47,291 nt of DNA, from assembly GCA_947487165.1 (NCBI GenBank), contig CANKWX010000026.1:1-47291 (forward strand). Direction: 5' to 3'. Numbering within the stretch: the stretch's first letter is position 1; each line of letters starts with the position of its first letter. This document shows, one piece after another, positions 1 through 8,600 of the stretch. The position numbers were made by a program, and so were the translations under genes. This DNA comes from Burkholderiales bacterium. GTDB lineage: Bacteria > Pseudomonadota > Gammaproteobacteria > Burkholderiales > Burkholderiaceae_E. The notes under the pieces are model-generated. The model did no database searches. It was given only the letters and a program-made list of their open reading frames with translations, and had not been told where the DNA came from.

Positions 1-156
1 CGGATCGCGCTCACCTTCCAGGGCAAGCAAGGCCTGATACTGCTGGACCAGGTTCGAACGCTCGACCGTGCGCGCTTGGTCAAGCGAATGGGCGCCCTGC
101 GACCGGTGACGCTGGCCGCAACGCTGCAAACCCTGCAGGCCATGTTTGCCCCATGA
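1..156 (+). CDS. mazF: MazF/PemK-family toxin, C-terminal fragment (cut by window start)
   Basis: An open frame runs from base 1 to a TGA at 154-156 and gives the last 51 residues of a protein. The motifs GLILLDQVRTLDRARLVKR and the ending LQAMFAP fit the C-terminal strand and helix of MazF/PemK/ChpB-type toxins, which are ribosome-independent mRNA endoribonucleases of type II toxin-antitoxin modules. The cognate antitoxin (MazE-like) would be expected just upstream, outside the window. The catalytic N-terminal part is not visible, so activity cannot be judged. The gene ends just before a hairpin-rich intergenic stretch and does not look co-transcribed with the secreted protein downstream. 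Confidence 0.75.
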   Translation, partial: RIALTFQGKQGLILLDQVRTLDRARLVKRMGALRPVTLAATLQTLQAMFAP

Positions 157-250
157 AGCGTCAAGCGGTGATTTTGATTGAACCGGGCCCGGCACCCTGC
201 TCAAAACCCGGTTTGCCCTTGTGTCACGCGCAATGGTCTGTTTGGCATCG

Positions 251-272
251 GGCGCAAGGCCTGCCTTGCGCC
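251..272. repeat. 9-bp perfect stem-loop downstream of the toxin gene
   Basis: GGCGCAAGG (251-259) and CCTTGCGCC (264-272) pair perfectly around a CCTG loop. It lies about 95 bases after the toxin stop codon. No run of T follows, so it is not a standard intrinsic terminator, but the stem is strong enough to act as a transcript-end structure. A second palindrome starts four bases later. Confidence 0.6.
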
Positions 273-275
273 AAA

Positions 276-291
276 TGGCCTGATCAGGCCA
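276..291. repeat. 16-bp perfect palindrome
   Basis: TGGCCTGATCAGGCCA is identical to its own reverse complement across all 16 bases. With no unpaired centre it suits a dimeric DNA-binding protein better than an RNA hairpin. It sits about 70 bases before the ATG of the ankyrin-repeat gene, a possible operator position. No binding protein can be assigned. Confidence 0.5.
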
Positions 292-359
292 ACACCGGTG
301 TGCCATCCGGCACTATCGGCGCAGGATCTGCCATCAGCCGCGGATACATTAGCTTCCTT

Positions 360-1154
360 ATGAGTCATCGCTACCCGTCATATCTTCGCCTTTCGGTTCG
401 CCTTGCTTGGTCGCCGCGCGCACTTCAGCTGGCCTGGCTGGCCCTGAGTGTCACGGCTGCCTTTGACGCTTCAGCGCAGATCGGTCCGGTCGGATTCAGC
501 AATCAGCTTGCCCCGACCTGGGCCTACTCGGATGAGGTCCCCGCCATTGCGGTGCCCTCGGCCAAGGTCAAGCCGCCGGTTGACGCGCCCTTGCCTGATC
601 CGGCCGCAGCCGACGACGGTCTGTTTGGCGTTGGCGGCGTGTTGTTCGGCCCGATGCCACCGCCGGCGCCTCGCTTCGCGAGCAACAAGGCGCCCTCGGC
701 GGGCGACATTTCCCGACGCCTGACTCTGCCATGGGGTGACCGGCTGACCGACAACGAGGTTCTGACCGCAAGACTGGTTTCGGAGGTCACCGCGGGCTCC
801 TTGAACAATGTGCGTGCGCTGCTCGACGAGGGTGCTGACCCCAATGGCCTGAGCACCGGCGGGCGCACGGCCCTGGTCGAAGCGGTGCGGGTCGATCAGC
901 CGAGAATCGTTCGCCTGCTGCTGGCGCGCGGCGCCAATCCGAACACTGCTTTCAGTCGCGGCACCTCGGCAGTCAATGTCGCTATCGAGCGTGATCGCAC
1001 CGATCTGCTCGATATCCTGCTGCGCGCCGGCGCCTCGCCCACGCTGCCCGATGCCAACGGCATGTCGCCGCTTGTGCTGGCTGAATCGCTTGATCGGTCG
1101 GCCGCGCTGGCAAGACTGAAGGCCTCGGACAAGACAAGGTCGCGTCAGAACTGA
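360..1154 (+). CDS. secreted ankyrin-repeat protein
   Basis: This 264-residue protein probably acts outside the cytoplasm through protein-protein contacts. An N-terminal signal peptide (hydrophobic stretch LAWLALSVTAAF, likely cleavage after DASA) is followed by a proline/alanine-rich linker of about 80 residues and then roughly three to four ankyrin repeats. The repeats show the usual helix-turn pattern, for example VRALLDEGADPNG, IVRLLLARGANPN and LLDILLRAGASPTL. The frame is open up to 153, but ATG 360 is preferred because it places the signal peptide at the N terminus and leaves the upstream palindromes non-coding. I see no strong Shine-Dalgarno sequence. No enzymatic domain is present and the partner is unknown. 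Confidence 0.8.
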   Translation: MSHRYPSYLRLSVRLAWSPRALQLAWLALSVTAAFDASAQIGPVGFSNQLAPTWAYSDEVPAIAVPSAKVKPPVDAPLPDPAAADDGLFGVGGVLFGPMPPPAPRFASNKAPSAGDISRRLTLPWGDRLTDNEVLTARLVSEVTAGSLNNVRALLDEGADPNGLSTGGRTALVEAVRVDQPRIVRLLLARGANPNTAFSRGTSAVNVAIERDRTDLLDILLRAGASPTLPDANGMSPLVLAESLDRSAALARLKASDKTRSRQN

Positions 1155-1309
1155 GACCAATGGTGCCGCCGTCGGCATCAAGCCGATAGTCCAAAGGCAT
1201 CAGGCGAAGCGCTGCAGACAGCGTCGCTGGTTCATCAAAGATTTCCAGAATTCGTCCCGAGGCGGTCACTGCTGTGCGGTCGCCCAAACACCCATTCTGG
1301 AGAACCACA

Positions 1310-2173
1310 ATGAACTTCCGCAAAACCCTGATCGCGTCGGCACTCGCTGCCGCGTCGATCGCCCCGGCATTCGCCGAAATCGCCACCACTTACAACACCA
1401 CCGGCAGCGAACTGTTCCTGGTCGTCAAGGCAGTGGCCGGCACTACCGAGAACACCTTCGTCAAGGACCTCGGCGTCACCTTCCAGGACTTCCTGCCGAA
1501 CAACAAGTTCGCGCTCGACAATTCGCTGAACCTCAGCTACGCGCTGAACGACGACAGCAACTGGACTGCCTTTAAAGCCGCGACCAACCTGACGTCGGCC
1601 AAGTGGGCGGTCTATTCGATCTACAACAATTCGACCCTGGATACCGACGGTATCGGTTCGATCGGCATGCTGATGACCACCAACAGGCCGGCCAGCGGCA
1701 TGCTGGGAACCACGAATACCAATCGTCTGAACGACTCGAAGCTTCAAGCGGCCATCAACAGCGAGACGGTTTTCATCTCCAAGACCAACACACTGCCCGG
1801 TCAGGTGGGCGTCGCCAACGGCTCAAGCCTGATCACGGGTACTGCCAACGGTTCGTGGACCTTCTCGAAGCAGGCGTTCTACGGCCAGTCGACCTCGTCG
1901 ACCACCGCTACCTTTGCGCCCACCGGCAACATCGGCGACACCCTGCGCTTTGCTGCGGCTTACAACAACGGCGGTGCCCAAACCGCGACCGTTCAGAACT
2001 TCTCGTTCAACGGCCTCGACTACGCAGCGATCGACAAGTACGTCTCGACCTGGACCCTCGCCAACGACACGCTTGCTTTCACCGCAGCCGTGCCGGAACC
2101 CGGTGAGTGGGCTTTCATGATGGCCGGTCTTGGCCTGGTGGGCATGATCGCCCGCCGCCGCGCTCGCGCCTGA
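1310..2173 (+). CDS. PEP-CTERM sorting-domain protein
   Basis: This 287-residue exported protein is a likely exosortase substrate. It has a signal peptide (residues 1-22, ending SIAPAFA) and a body rich in Asn, Thr and Ser. The tripartite C-terminal signal is VPEPGEW at 261-267, then a hydrophobic span (AFMMAGLGLVGMIA), then the basic tail RRRARA. In this family the tail holds the protein in the inner membrane until an exosortase, here probably XrtB encoded at 29036, cuts near the PEP motif. ATG 1310 is chosen over an in-frame GTG at 1274 because it follows GGAG at 1299-1302 and starts the signal peptide directly. The body matches no domain I recognise. Confidence 0.9.
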   Translation: MNFRKTLIASALAAASIAPAFAEIATTYNTTGSELFLVVKAVAGTTENTFVKDLGVTFQDFLPNNKFALDNSLNLSYALNDDSNWTAFKAATNLTSAKWAVYSIYNNSTLDTDGIGSIGMLMTTNRPASGMLGTTNTNRLNDSKLQAAINSETVFISKTNTLPGQVGVANGSSLITGTANGSWTFSKQAFYGQSTSSTTATFAPTGNIGDTLRFAAAYNNGGAQTATVQNFSFNGLDYAAIDKYVSTWTLANDTLAFTAAVPEPGEWAFMMAGLGLVGMIARRRARA

Positions 2174-2181
2174 TCACCAGT

Positions 2182-2211
2182 CACGCAACGTTCAAACACG
2201 CAACACTCAAA
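2182..2211. repeat. tandem pair of 15-bp direct repeats
   Basis: CACGCAACGTTCAAA (2182-2196) is followed directly by CACGCAACACTCAAA (2197-2211), 13 of 15 bases identical. The pair fills most of the 55-base gap between the PEP-CTERM gene and the next secreted-protein gene, and ends 17 bases before the next ATG. It may be a local duplication or a site for a protein that binds direct repeats. Confidence 0.55.
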
Positions 2212-2228
2212 CCAATTCAGGAAACAAC

Positions 2229-3644
2229 ATGAAACGCACACTCATCAGCACCGGCCTCGTTGCCGCTTTCGGCCTGCTTGGTAATGTCCAGGCTCAAGGT
2301 ATCTCCGCCGCCGACGCCCTTGCTGCGCCTAACCAGTTCTTCATGTCCGGCGCGACTGCCAATGTGGCCACGATTGTCAGTGCGGTCAAGACCGCCATGT
2401 GCGCCAACGGCTCGACCCAGTACAACCCCAGCGGCTCGAATGCCTCGAGATTCATTGCGGTTGCCTGCAATTCACCATTGGCTGGTGGCAATGCAGTGTT
2501 CTATTACACCTCTCTTGGTTCGAACTTCGGCGTCAACCCGCCGCTGTATAACGGCACCGGCGTCAAAACCCCCAAGCTCGACCTGAACACCTGCGTTGGA
2601 ACAACCACAACCTGCAACGGCTGGACCACTAACGCGAATTCGACAATTCCGGAACTCGGCTACTCGGACATCAATCCGACCGCCTTCACCGGCCCGAACA
2701 CCCCGACCGCGGCGGCGCTGTCGACGGAATTCAATACGCTCTTCCCCAGTTTTCAAACTGCTTACCCGGATCTCTTCAACGCGATGAAGGAAGATTCGGC
2801 TGCCAATGGGGATACCCAGATTTATCCGGTCAACGGCATGACGTTCGCCATCGTGATCAGCAACACGCTGGCCACGGCGCTTGGCGGCACGGCTAACAGC
2901 TATCCGCTGGGCGTGTCGACCAGCCAGAGCGTTTCGACCCCGACCGTCGTCGGTTTGATGACAGGTGCCTACACCACCGGCGCCCAGGCCCTCGCCGCCC
3001 TGGGCATCGCTGACCCGTCGCCCTCGAACGTCACCAAGGTTGCCGTGTGCACCCGCCCTGCTACCTCGGGTACCAAGGCCTGGGCCAACACCTTCTTCCT
3101 CGGTGCTGGCGGTAACCCGAAAGCCGCCAATGCGACCGCTGCCGCCTCCGGTGGCAACTGGTCGGGCCAGCAGGTCGCGATTGTCGAGAACATCGGTTCG
3201 TCTGACGTTCGCACCTGCATGAACAGGGCGAGCGCCCAGGGGATCCCGGCGATCGGTATCTCCAGCCTCGAGGTAGCCCAGCTGCCCTCGGGTACGACGC
3301 CCTCGTCGGCCACCACTGGACTCAGAACCGACACCACCTATGCAGTCGCTCGCCTTGACGGCGTCTCGCCGGATGCCGCAGTCGTCGGCGATCGGGTCAA
3401 TACCCGCAACGGTCTTTACACCTACGTCGGTGAAGCGACCATGCAAAGCCGTGGTGACCTCAGCGCTACTCAGGAAGCCATCAAGGACGCCATCGTCGCG
3501 GCGCTGAACAGCTCGAGTGTCTGCGCCCTTTCCGGCCCGACCACTCTGCCTGACGGCAATGCCGGTAACGGCACCGGTTGCGAGACCAAGTGGTCGCGCC
3601 AAGCTGACGCTTTCGCCCGCCCGGTGACGGCTGCAGGCGAGTAA
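2229..3644 (+). CDS. secreted protein of unknown function, possibly binding-protein-like
   Basis: This 471-residue exported protein begins with a signal peptide (MKRTLISTGLVAAFGLLGNVQA, cleavage after VQA). Start ATG 2229 follows CAGGAAA. The mature part has about ten cysteines, several in close pairs (NTCVGTTTTC; VCALSG with GTGCETKW near the end), which suggests periplasmic or extracellular disulfides. The early FFMSGATANVATIVSAVK segment vaguely recalls secreted phosphate-binding-like (PstS-type) proteins; this is impression, not demonstration. There is no PEP-CTERM tail, transmembrane segment or lipobox. It lies 55 bases after a PEP-CTERM gene and before a strong terminator, so the two probably share a transcript. 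Confidence 0.75.
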   Translation: MKRTLISTGLVAAFGLLGNVQAQGISAADALAAPNQFFMSGATANVATIVSAVKTAMCANGSTQYNPSGSNASRFIAVACNSPLAGGNAVFYYTSLGSNFGVNPPLYNGTGVKTPKLDLNTCVGTTTTCNGWTTNANSTIPELGYSDINPTAFTGPNTPTAAALSTEFNTLFPSFQTAYPDLFNAMKEDSAANGDTQIYPVNGMTFAIVISNTLATALGGTANSYPLGVSTSQSVSTPTVVGLMTGAYTTGAQALAALGIADPSPSNVTKVAVCTRPATSGTKAWANTFFLGAGGNPKAANATAAASGGNWSGQQVAIVENIGSSDVRTCMNRASAQGIPAIGISSLEVAQLPSGTTPSSATTGLRTDTTYAVARLDGVSPDAAVVGDRVNTRNGLYTYVGEATMQSRGDLSATQEAIKDAIVAALNSSSVCALSGPTTLPDGNAGNGTGCETKWSRQADAFARPVTAAGE

Positions 3645-3670
3645 TCAGCACCCGTAACGATTTTGCATAG

Positions 3671-3702
3671 CAAGGCAGACGGCGTTTACGCTGCCTGCCT
3701 TG
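3671..3702. repeat. inverted repeat between stop codon and terminator
   Basis: CAAGGCAG (3671-3678) pairs with CTGCCTTG (3695-3702). A smaller nested stem GCG TTTA CGC lies inside. It begins about 26 bases after the stop codon at 3644 and precedes the T-tailed terminator, so it may stabilise the mRNA 3' end. Confidence 0.45.
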
Positions 3703-3727
3703 CAACAGCGAATCGGCACAAGCACAG

Positions 3728-3753
3728 ACCCCGGGGCGACCCGGGGTTTTTTT
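3728..3753 (+). terminator. Rho-independent terminator
   Basis: ACCCCGGG (3728-3735), loop GCGA (3736-3739) and CCCGGGGT (3740-3747) form a perfect 8-bp GC-rich stem followed by a T run (3747-3753). This is a textbook intrinsic terminator about 84 bases after the stop of the secreted-protein gene. It separates the first block of the window from the TPS operon. Confidence 0.93.
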
Positions 3754-3975
3754 ATTGAATCGAGGTTTGGTCGCCCTTAGGCCGAACGAATCAACTTGAT
3801 TGCTCGCCCGAGATCCGTTCGGGGATGGGCGGTTGATGTGACGAAATACCGCGCTTCTACACTTCGCCTCACCCTGCGGGCATGCCGATTCTGCTGTGGA
3901 GAACACCAGCAGGAAGGCGATTGCCGCATCCATTCAACCCATTGATCAGTCGTTCGTGACTGGTGCTACGACGCA
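3754..3975. promoter_or_regulatory. non-coding leader of the TPS operon with candidate operator palindromes
   Basis: This stretch has no convincing gene. It must carry the promoter of the operon starting at 3976, since a terminator lies just upstream and the next genes are packed together. It contains an inverted repeat AATCAA-C-TTGATT (3789-3801) and overlapping inverted repeats CGCCC/GGGCG (3805-3831) and CCCGA/TCGGG (3807-3823). A weak sigma-70-like pair TTGATG (3833-3838) and TACACT (3858-3863) has a 19-base spacer, too long for confidence. No sigma-54 -24/-12 element is seen. Confidence 0.35.
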
Positions 3976-5664
3976 GTGACTCCTGAGCCGCACAACTCGC
4001 GCCTGGTTGCAGGCAGATGCATCGCCGCCCTCGCTTTGTTTGCGATTGCAGCGATCATTGGTTTGCCGCGAGCAATGGCGCAGCAGGCCGCGCCGCCCGC
4101 GCAAGCGGCTGGCGCCAAAGACGCTGCGCCGGCAGCCGAATTTGATGTGCTGGAGTTTTTTGTTGAAGGCAATACGGTGCTGAGTGCGGCAAGCATCGAA
4201 AACGCGGTCTATCGCTTCATGGGCGAAAAGCGTTCACTCACCGATGTGCAAAATGCCCGCGAAGCGCTCGAGGCGGCTTATCGCGATCGAGGCTATCTTG
4301 GCGTGTCGGTGCTGATCCCTCAGCAGCAGGTCAAGGACGGTGTGGTTCGTCTCGAAGTGGTCGAGGCAAAAGTCAACCGCACCCGCGTCAAGGACGCCCA
4401 GTACACCTCGCCAGCATGGGTGCGCGAGCAACTGCCTTCGGTGGCTGAGGGCACGGTGCCGAATTTCAACCGATTTGAGTCCGAGCTGGTCGGCCTCAAT
4501 CGGATGAACCTGCTCACCGCCACGCCGCTGCTGCGCCCGGGTGCCGATGCCGGTGCGCTCGATGTCGATGTACTGCTTGAAGACCGCAAGCCCTGGGCGC
4601 TGATTGTCGATCTGAACAACAATGCTGCGGTCAATACCAAGCCCCTGCGACTTGGCGTGGCCGGGAGCTACAACAATATGTTTGGGCTGCGCCACAGTCT
4701 TGGGGCGCAGTTCGTGGTCTCGCCGCAGGACACCTCGCAGGTCAAGCTCGGCACGGTCAATTACTCGGCGCCATTAGGCGGGCCGGACGATGCCACGCTC
4801 ACCGCCTACTACCTGCGTGCAGACAGCGGCACGCCAACCTCGATCGGTGGCCTGACGGTGGTCGGCAAGCAGTCGATTGCGGGTCTGCGCTATGTGAATC
4901 CGGTGCCTGCCCGACTCCGCCTTCAGCAGGCGGTTTCCTTCGGTATCGACTACAAGCAACTTGATCAGGGCGAGCTGACGCCGAGTGGCGGCACGAGCCG
5001 TGTCACCTATTTGCCCTTCTATGCTGGCTATAACGCGGTGCGACCCACCTCGGCTGGGCTGTCCACGGTGGATGTGTCGACCGGCTTTTCGATCAGCGGC
5101 GTGGGCAGCGACGATGCCGAGTTTGCCGCCCGTCGCTATGGCGCGAGTGCCAGTTACCTGAGCTTGCGCGCTGACCTCAGTCATGAGACGCGTTTCGACG
5201 GCTGGTCGCTGCGTGGCCGGGTAGCAGGGCAATATGCCAATCAGCCTCTGATTCCCTCCGAGCAGTTTACGTTGGGCGGTATGAATTCGGTGCGGGGCTA
5301 TTACGACGCCGAGCAGATCGGCGACCGCGGCTATCTGGTTTCGATCGAAGCGCGGGGCAGCCGCCTGGAGCCCCTGAGCTTCCTGCAACAAAAGCCAGCC
5401 GGTGCAGCCAATACTGCGACAAGTACCGGCAGCCGCTTCTCCCTCATCCCGATCGCGTTTGTGGACGCTGGACTGACTCGCATCCTCGATCCGCTGCCGA
5501 GCCAGATCAGCAAGTACTCGCTGGCCAGCGTCGGGCTTGGCTTTCGTTCCAACGTCATGGCAAAGACCTCATTCTCGGTGGATGTCGCGCGCGCCTTGCG
5601 TTCGGGCAGCTTCACCCAGGAAGGGGACTATCGCGCCAACTTCCGCCTGATTGCGGAGTTCTGA
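3976..5664 (+). CDS. TpsB outer-membrane transporter (ShlB/FhaC/HecB family)
   Basis: This 562-residue protein is the pore-forming partner of a two-partner secretion system and should export the TpsA encoded 3 bases downstream. A signal peptide (hydrophobic residues 16-30, cleavage near AMAQ) leads to a POTRA-type region at about 56-135 (VLEFFVEGNTVLS; ALEAAYRDRGYLGVSVLIP), a second POTRA-like part to about 210, and a 16-strand-type barrel to the C terminus. The barrel shows the family's loop-6 motif VRGYY (439-443) and ends in Phe (RLIAEF), as outer-membrane barrels do. The length matches the family. Start GTG 3976 is the only good start that keeps the whole signal peptide; its Shine-Dalgarno sequence is weak. 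Confidence 0.93.
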   Translation: MTPEPHNSRLVAGRCIAALALFAIAAIIGLPRAMAQQAAPPAQAAGAKDAAPAAEFDVLEFFVEGNTVLSAASIENAVYRFMGEKRSLTDVQNAREALEAAYRDRGYLGVSVLIPQQQVKDGVVRLEVVEAKVNRTRVKDAQYTSPAWVREQLPSVAEGTVPNFNRFESELVGLNRMNLLTATPLLRPGADAGALDVDVLLEDRKPWALIVDLNNNAAVNTKPLRLGVAGSYNNMFGLRHSLGAQFVVSPQDTSQVKLGTVNYSAPLGGPDDATLTAYYLRADSGTPTSIGGLTVVGKQSIAGLRYVNPVPARLRLQQAVSFGIDYKQLDQGELTPSGGTSRVTYLPFYAGYNAVRPTSAGLSTVDVSTGFSISGVGSDDAEFAARRYGASASYLSLRADLSHETRFDGWSLRGRVAGQYANQPLIPSEQFTLGGMNSVRGYYDAEQIGDRGYLVSIEARGSRLEPLSFLQQKPAGAANTATSTGSRFSLIPIAFVDAGLTRILDPLPSQISKYSLASVGLGFRSNVMAKTSFSVDVARALRSGSFTQEGDYRANFRLIAEF

Positions 5665-5667
5665 GCG

Positions 5668-8600
5668 ATGCGCCGCCACCTGATCCGATCCCTTCTTGCG
5701 CTCACCGGCGGCCTTCTGGCCGCCACTGCGATATCGGTGCGCGCGCAGGCGCTGCTGCCCGGCACGGTTGCCGGCACGCGGGTCGTGCCGGGGGTCAAAA
5801 CCTGGGTCGGCGCGCAGCCGGGTGGTGTGACTGTCAATCCGGATGGCAGTCGCGAGATGCTGATCCGGCAGACGCAGTCGCGCGCAACGCTTAACTGGAC
5901 ACAGTTTGATGTTGATCGGGGTGAGACAGTTCGATTTGATCAGCAGGGCAATCGCGACTGGGTAGCGCTCAACTGGATCCATGCCCTCAAGCCCAGCCAG
6001 ATTGCTGGCCGGCTGGTGGCTGATGGCGCGGTCTACCTCATCAATGCCAACGGCATCGTCTTCAAGCCGGGCTCGCAGGTCGACGCATCGGCCTTCATCG
6101 CCTCGACCCTGAGCATCAAGAACGATGCGTTTTCAAAGGGCCTGACCGCGATGGCGCGAGGGCAGGCCGCATTCGAATTTGACGTCTCGGCTGGCTCGGC
6201 CGATGCCCGTATCGAGGTTCAATCGGGTCCGGTACGCAGGCTCGACGGCTCGGTGGTTCGCGCACCCGATGGCAGCGAACTCGTCCAGGCAGCCACCATC
6301 AGTTCGGCAGACGGCGGCCGGGTCTTTTTGCTGGGTACCCGCGAGGTGATCAACCGCGGTCTGATCAAGTCGCCTAATGGGCAGGTGATTCTGGCGGCTG
6401 GCTCCAAGGTCTACCTCTTTGCACCAACCACTGCCGACAGCGCGGCGTTTCGCGGCTTGTTTGTCGAAGTCGAGGCCGGTGGCGTCAATCGCAACCTCGG
6501 GTCTGTGCTCAACAACGGCACGATCGAAACGCCGCTTGGCAATACCACCCTGATGGGCATGGCGCTTCGCAATGCCGGGCGCATCAGTGCCGACACCTCG
6601 GCCACCGCGAACGGCTCGGTCTATCTCTATTCGCGCGCCAACCCGGTCTTCACGACCGGGTCGTCCGATCGGCCGCTGACCACCACCTCCGGCACGGTAC
6701 AGATCGGGCCGACCGGCGTCATCGAAACACCGGTACGCAGCAACCTCGCTGCCGACGGCAAACCCGAGACGGTGCTCGACGCACAGACGGTTTATCCGTC
6801 TGAAATCAGGCTGGCCGGCCAGTCGATCCAGCTTCAGGGTGATGGTGCGAGCGGTGCGCGGCTGACCGCGCCCGGCGGTCTGGTCAGCCTGAGCGCCAAC
6901 GAAAACTTCGCCGACCCTTCGCCCATCAAGCCGGTGGGCACCGGACGCATCGTGATCGATGCCGGCGCGAGCATCGACGTCTCGGGTATCCGAGGCGTGA
7001 GCGTGCCGGTGTCGCGCAACCTGATCGATGTGCAGGTCGGCGGCGAAAACGTGGCTGACAACCCCACGCTTCGCACCGGACCGCTCGCGCAGGAAACCCT
7101 CAAGATCGATGCCCGCGTCGGATCGCCGCTCTTTACCCAAAGCGCGCTCGATGCACTGGCCGCAACACAGATCAAGCGTACGGTCGAGGAGCGGATGACC
7201 GCCGGCGGCACGGTGAGTTTGTCTTCGACCGGCGAGGCGGTGGTCAATCCGGGCGCACGCATCAACATTGCGGGCGGCTCGGTCGACTACGCACCGGGCG
7301 TGCTTCAGACCTCCCGGCTCTTTGATGGCCGCCGGATCGTTGACGTCAGCCAGGCAACCCCCGACCGGATCTGGACGCTCGCCGACTTTTACATTGAGAA
7401 CGATGCGCGCTGGGGCGTAACCCGCAAATTTGCGCTGAGCCCGGTAACAGCCCGCAGTGCCGGCTACCTCGATGGACGCAACGCCGGTCAGTTGGGCCTG
7501 GCCGCGCCCTGGGTGAGCTTTGGTGGCACGGTTGATGGATCGGTGCTGAGTGGCGAGCGCCAGCGCACCAGCCCGCCGTTGGGCGGCCTGATCAGCTTTG
7601 GTCAGCGCGACGCCTACCAGAATCCTCAACTCGACTATCAGTTGCGCAGCCCGATCATTCTCGGGTCGACCGGCGGCGCCGGTCAGGCGCCAGCCTTCGG
7701 CATCGATGCCAACCGTGACGAGCGCTTTGGTACCGAGGCTGCGCCGTTCGCGCAGACCATCAACGTGCCGGCGCTGACCGCCACCGGAATCTCGCGTCTG
7801 GAGGTCTTCAGCAACAACAGCGTCACCGTGCCGGCCGGCTCACCCGTCACGCTGCCGGCGGGCGGCCGACTCACCGTGGCCGCAGGCGCGGTGTCGGTCA
7901 ATGCCGACATCAGCGTGCCGGCAGCGCGTGCCGAAACCTTCGTGCGCACCGCCACACCGAGCGTCACCTCCAGCGGCATCGACCTGACCGCCAGCCAGAA
8001 GGGCGAAGGTCAGTCGGTGTCGACCGGTGCAGTGTCGATCCGCAATGCGCGCATCGATGCCTCGGGTCAATGGGCGGTCGATACCCGTCAGCCTGGCGGC
8101 TTGGAGCAGCCGGCCTATCTGGTCAACGCAGGCTCGGTACGACTGCAGGGCTATCGCAGTTTTGTGGCCGATGCTGCCAGCCAGATCGATGTGTCGGCCG
8201 GCGCCTATCTGTCGCCGACCCGTCGTCTGAGCACCGGCACCGCCGGAGCGGTGCAGGTTGGGCTGAACACCACCGATTCGCTGCGTGACCCGTCGATCGC
8301 ACTGACTGCTCAGTTCGACGCGACTATCAGAGGCTTCGGCTTTGCAAGCGGCGCAAGCTTCAAGGCCCGGGCGGCCGATGTGCTGGTCTCCGACGTCCGG
8401 CCTGCCGACTACCAGGGCCTGTGGCTGCAGGCGGGCCGCTTCGCCGCCGAAGGCTTGTCATCGGTTGATCTGACCGGCATCTTCAGCGCCTCGATCGGCG
8501 CCGACACCGCGATTCGACTGGTGCCGCAGTCCTATCGCTTCGCGCAGGGCGCGCAGGCGGTGACCACGCCCGACACCCTGCGGGCATCAGTGACCACCCT

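Noticed and set aside
153-359. N-terminal extension of the ankyrin-repeat protein from ATG 153.
   Set aside because: It would overlap the toxin stop, run through two perfect palindromes and bury the signal peptide 70 residues inside the protein.
1155-1309. Sigma-54 (-24/-12) promoter ahead of the first PEP-CTERM gene, as reported for some PEP-CTERM genes.
   Set aside because: No GG-N10-GC element of the right form was found there or upstream of 22097 or 44797.
3833-3863. Sigma-70 promoter TTGATG/TACACT for the TPS operon.
   Set aside because: The 19-base spacer and 4-of-6 matches in both boxes are too weak to call; it is noted only in the leader entry.
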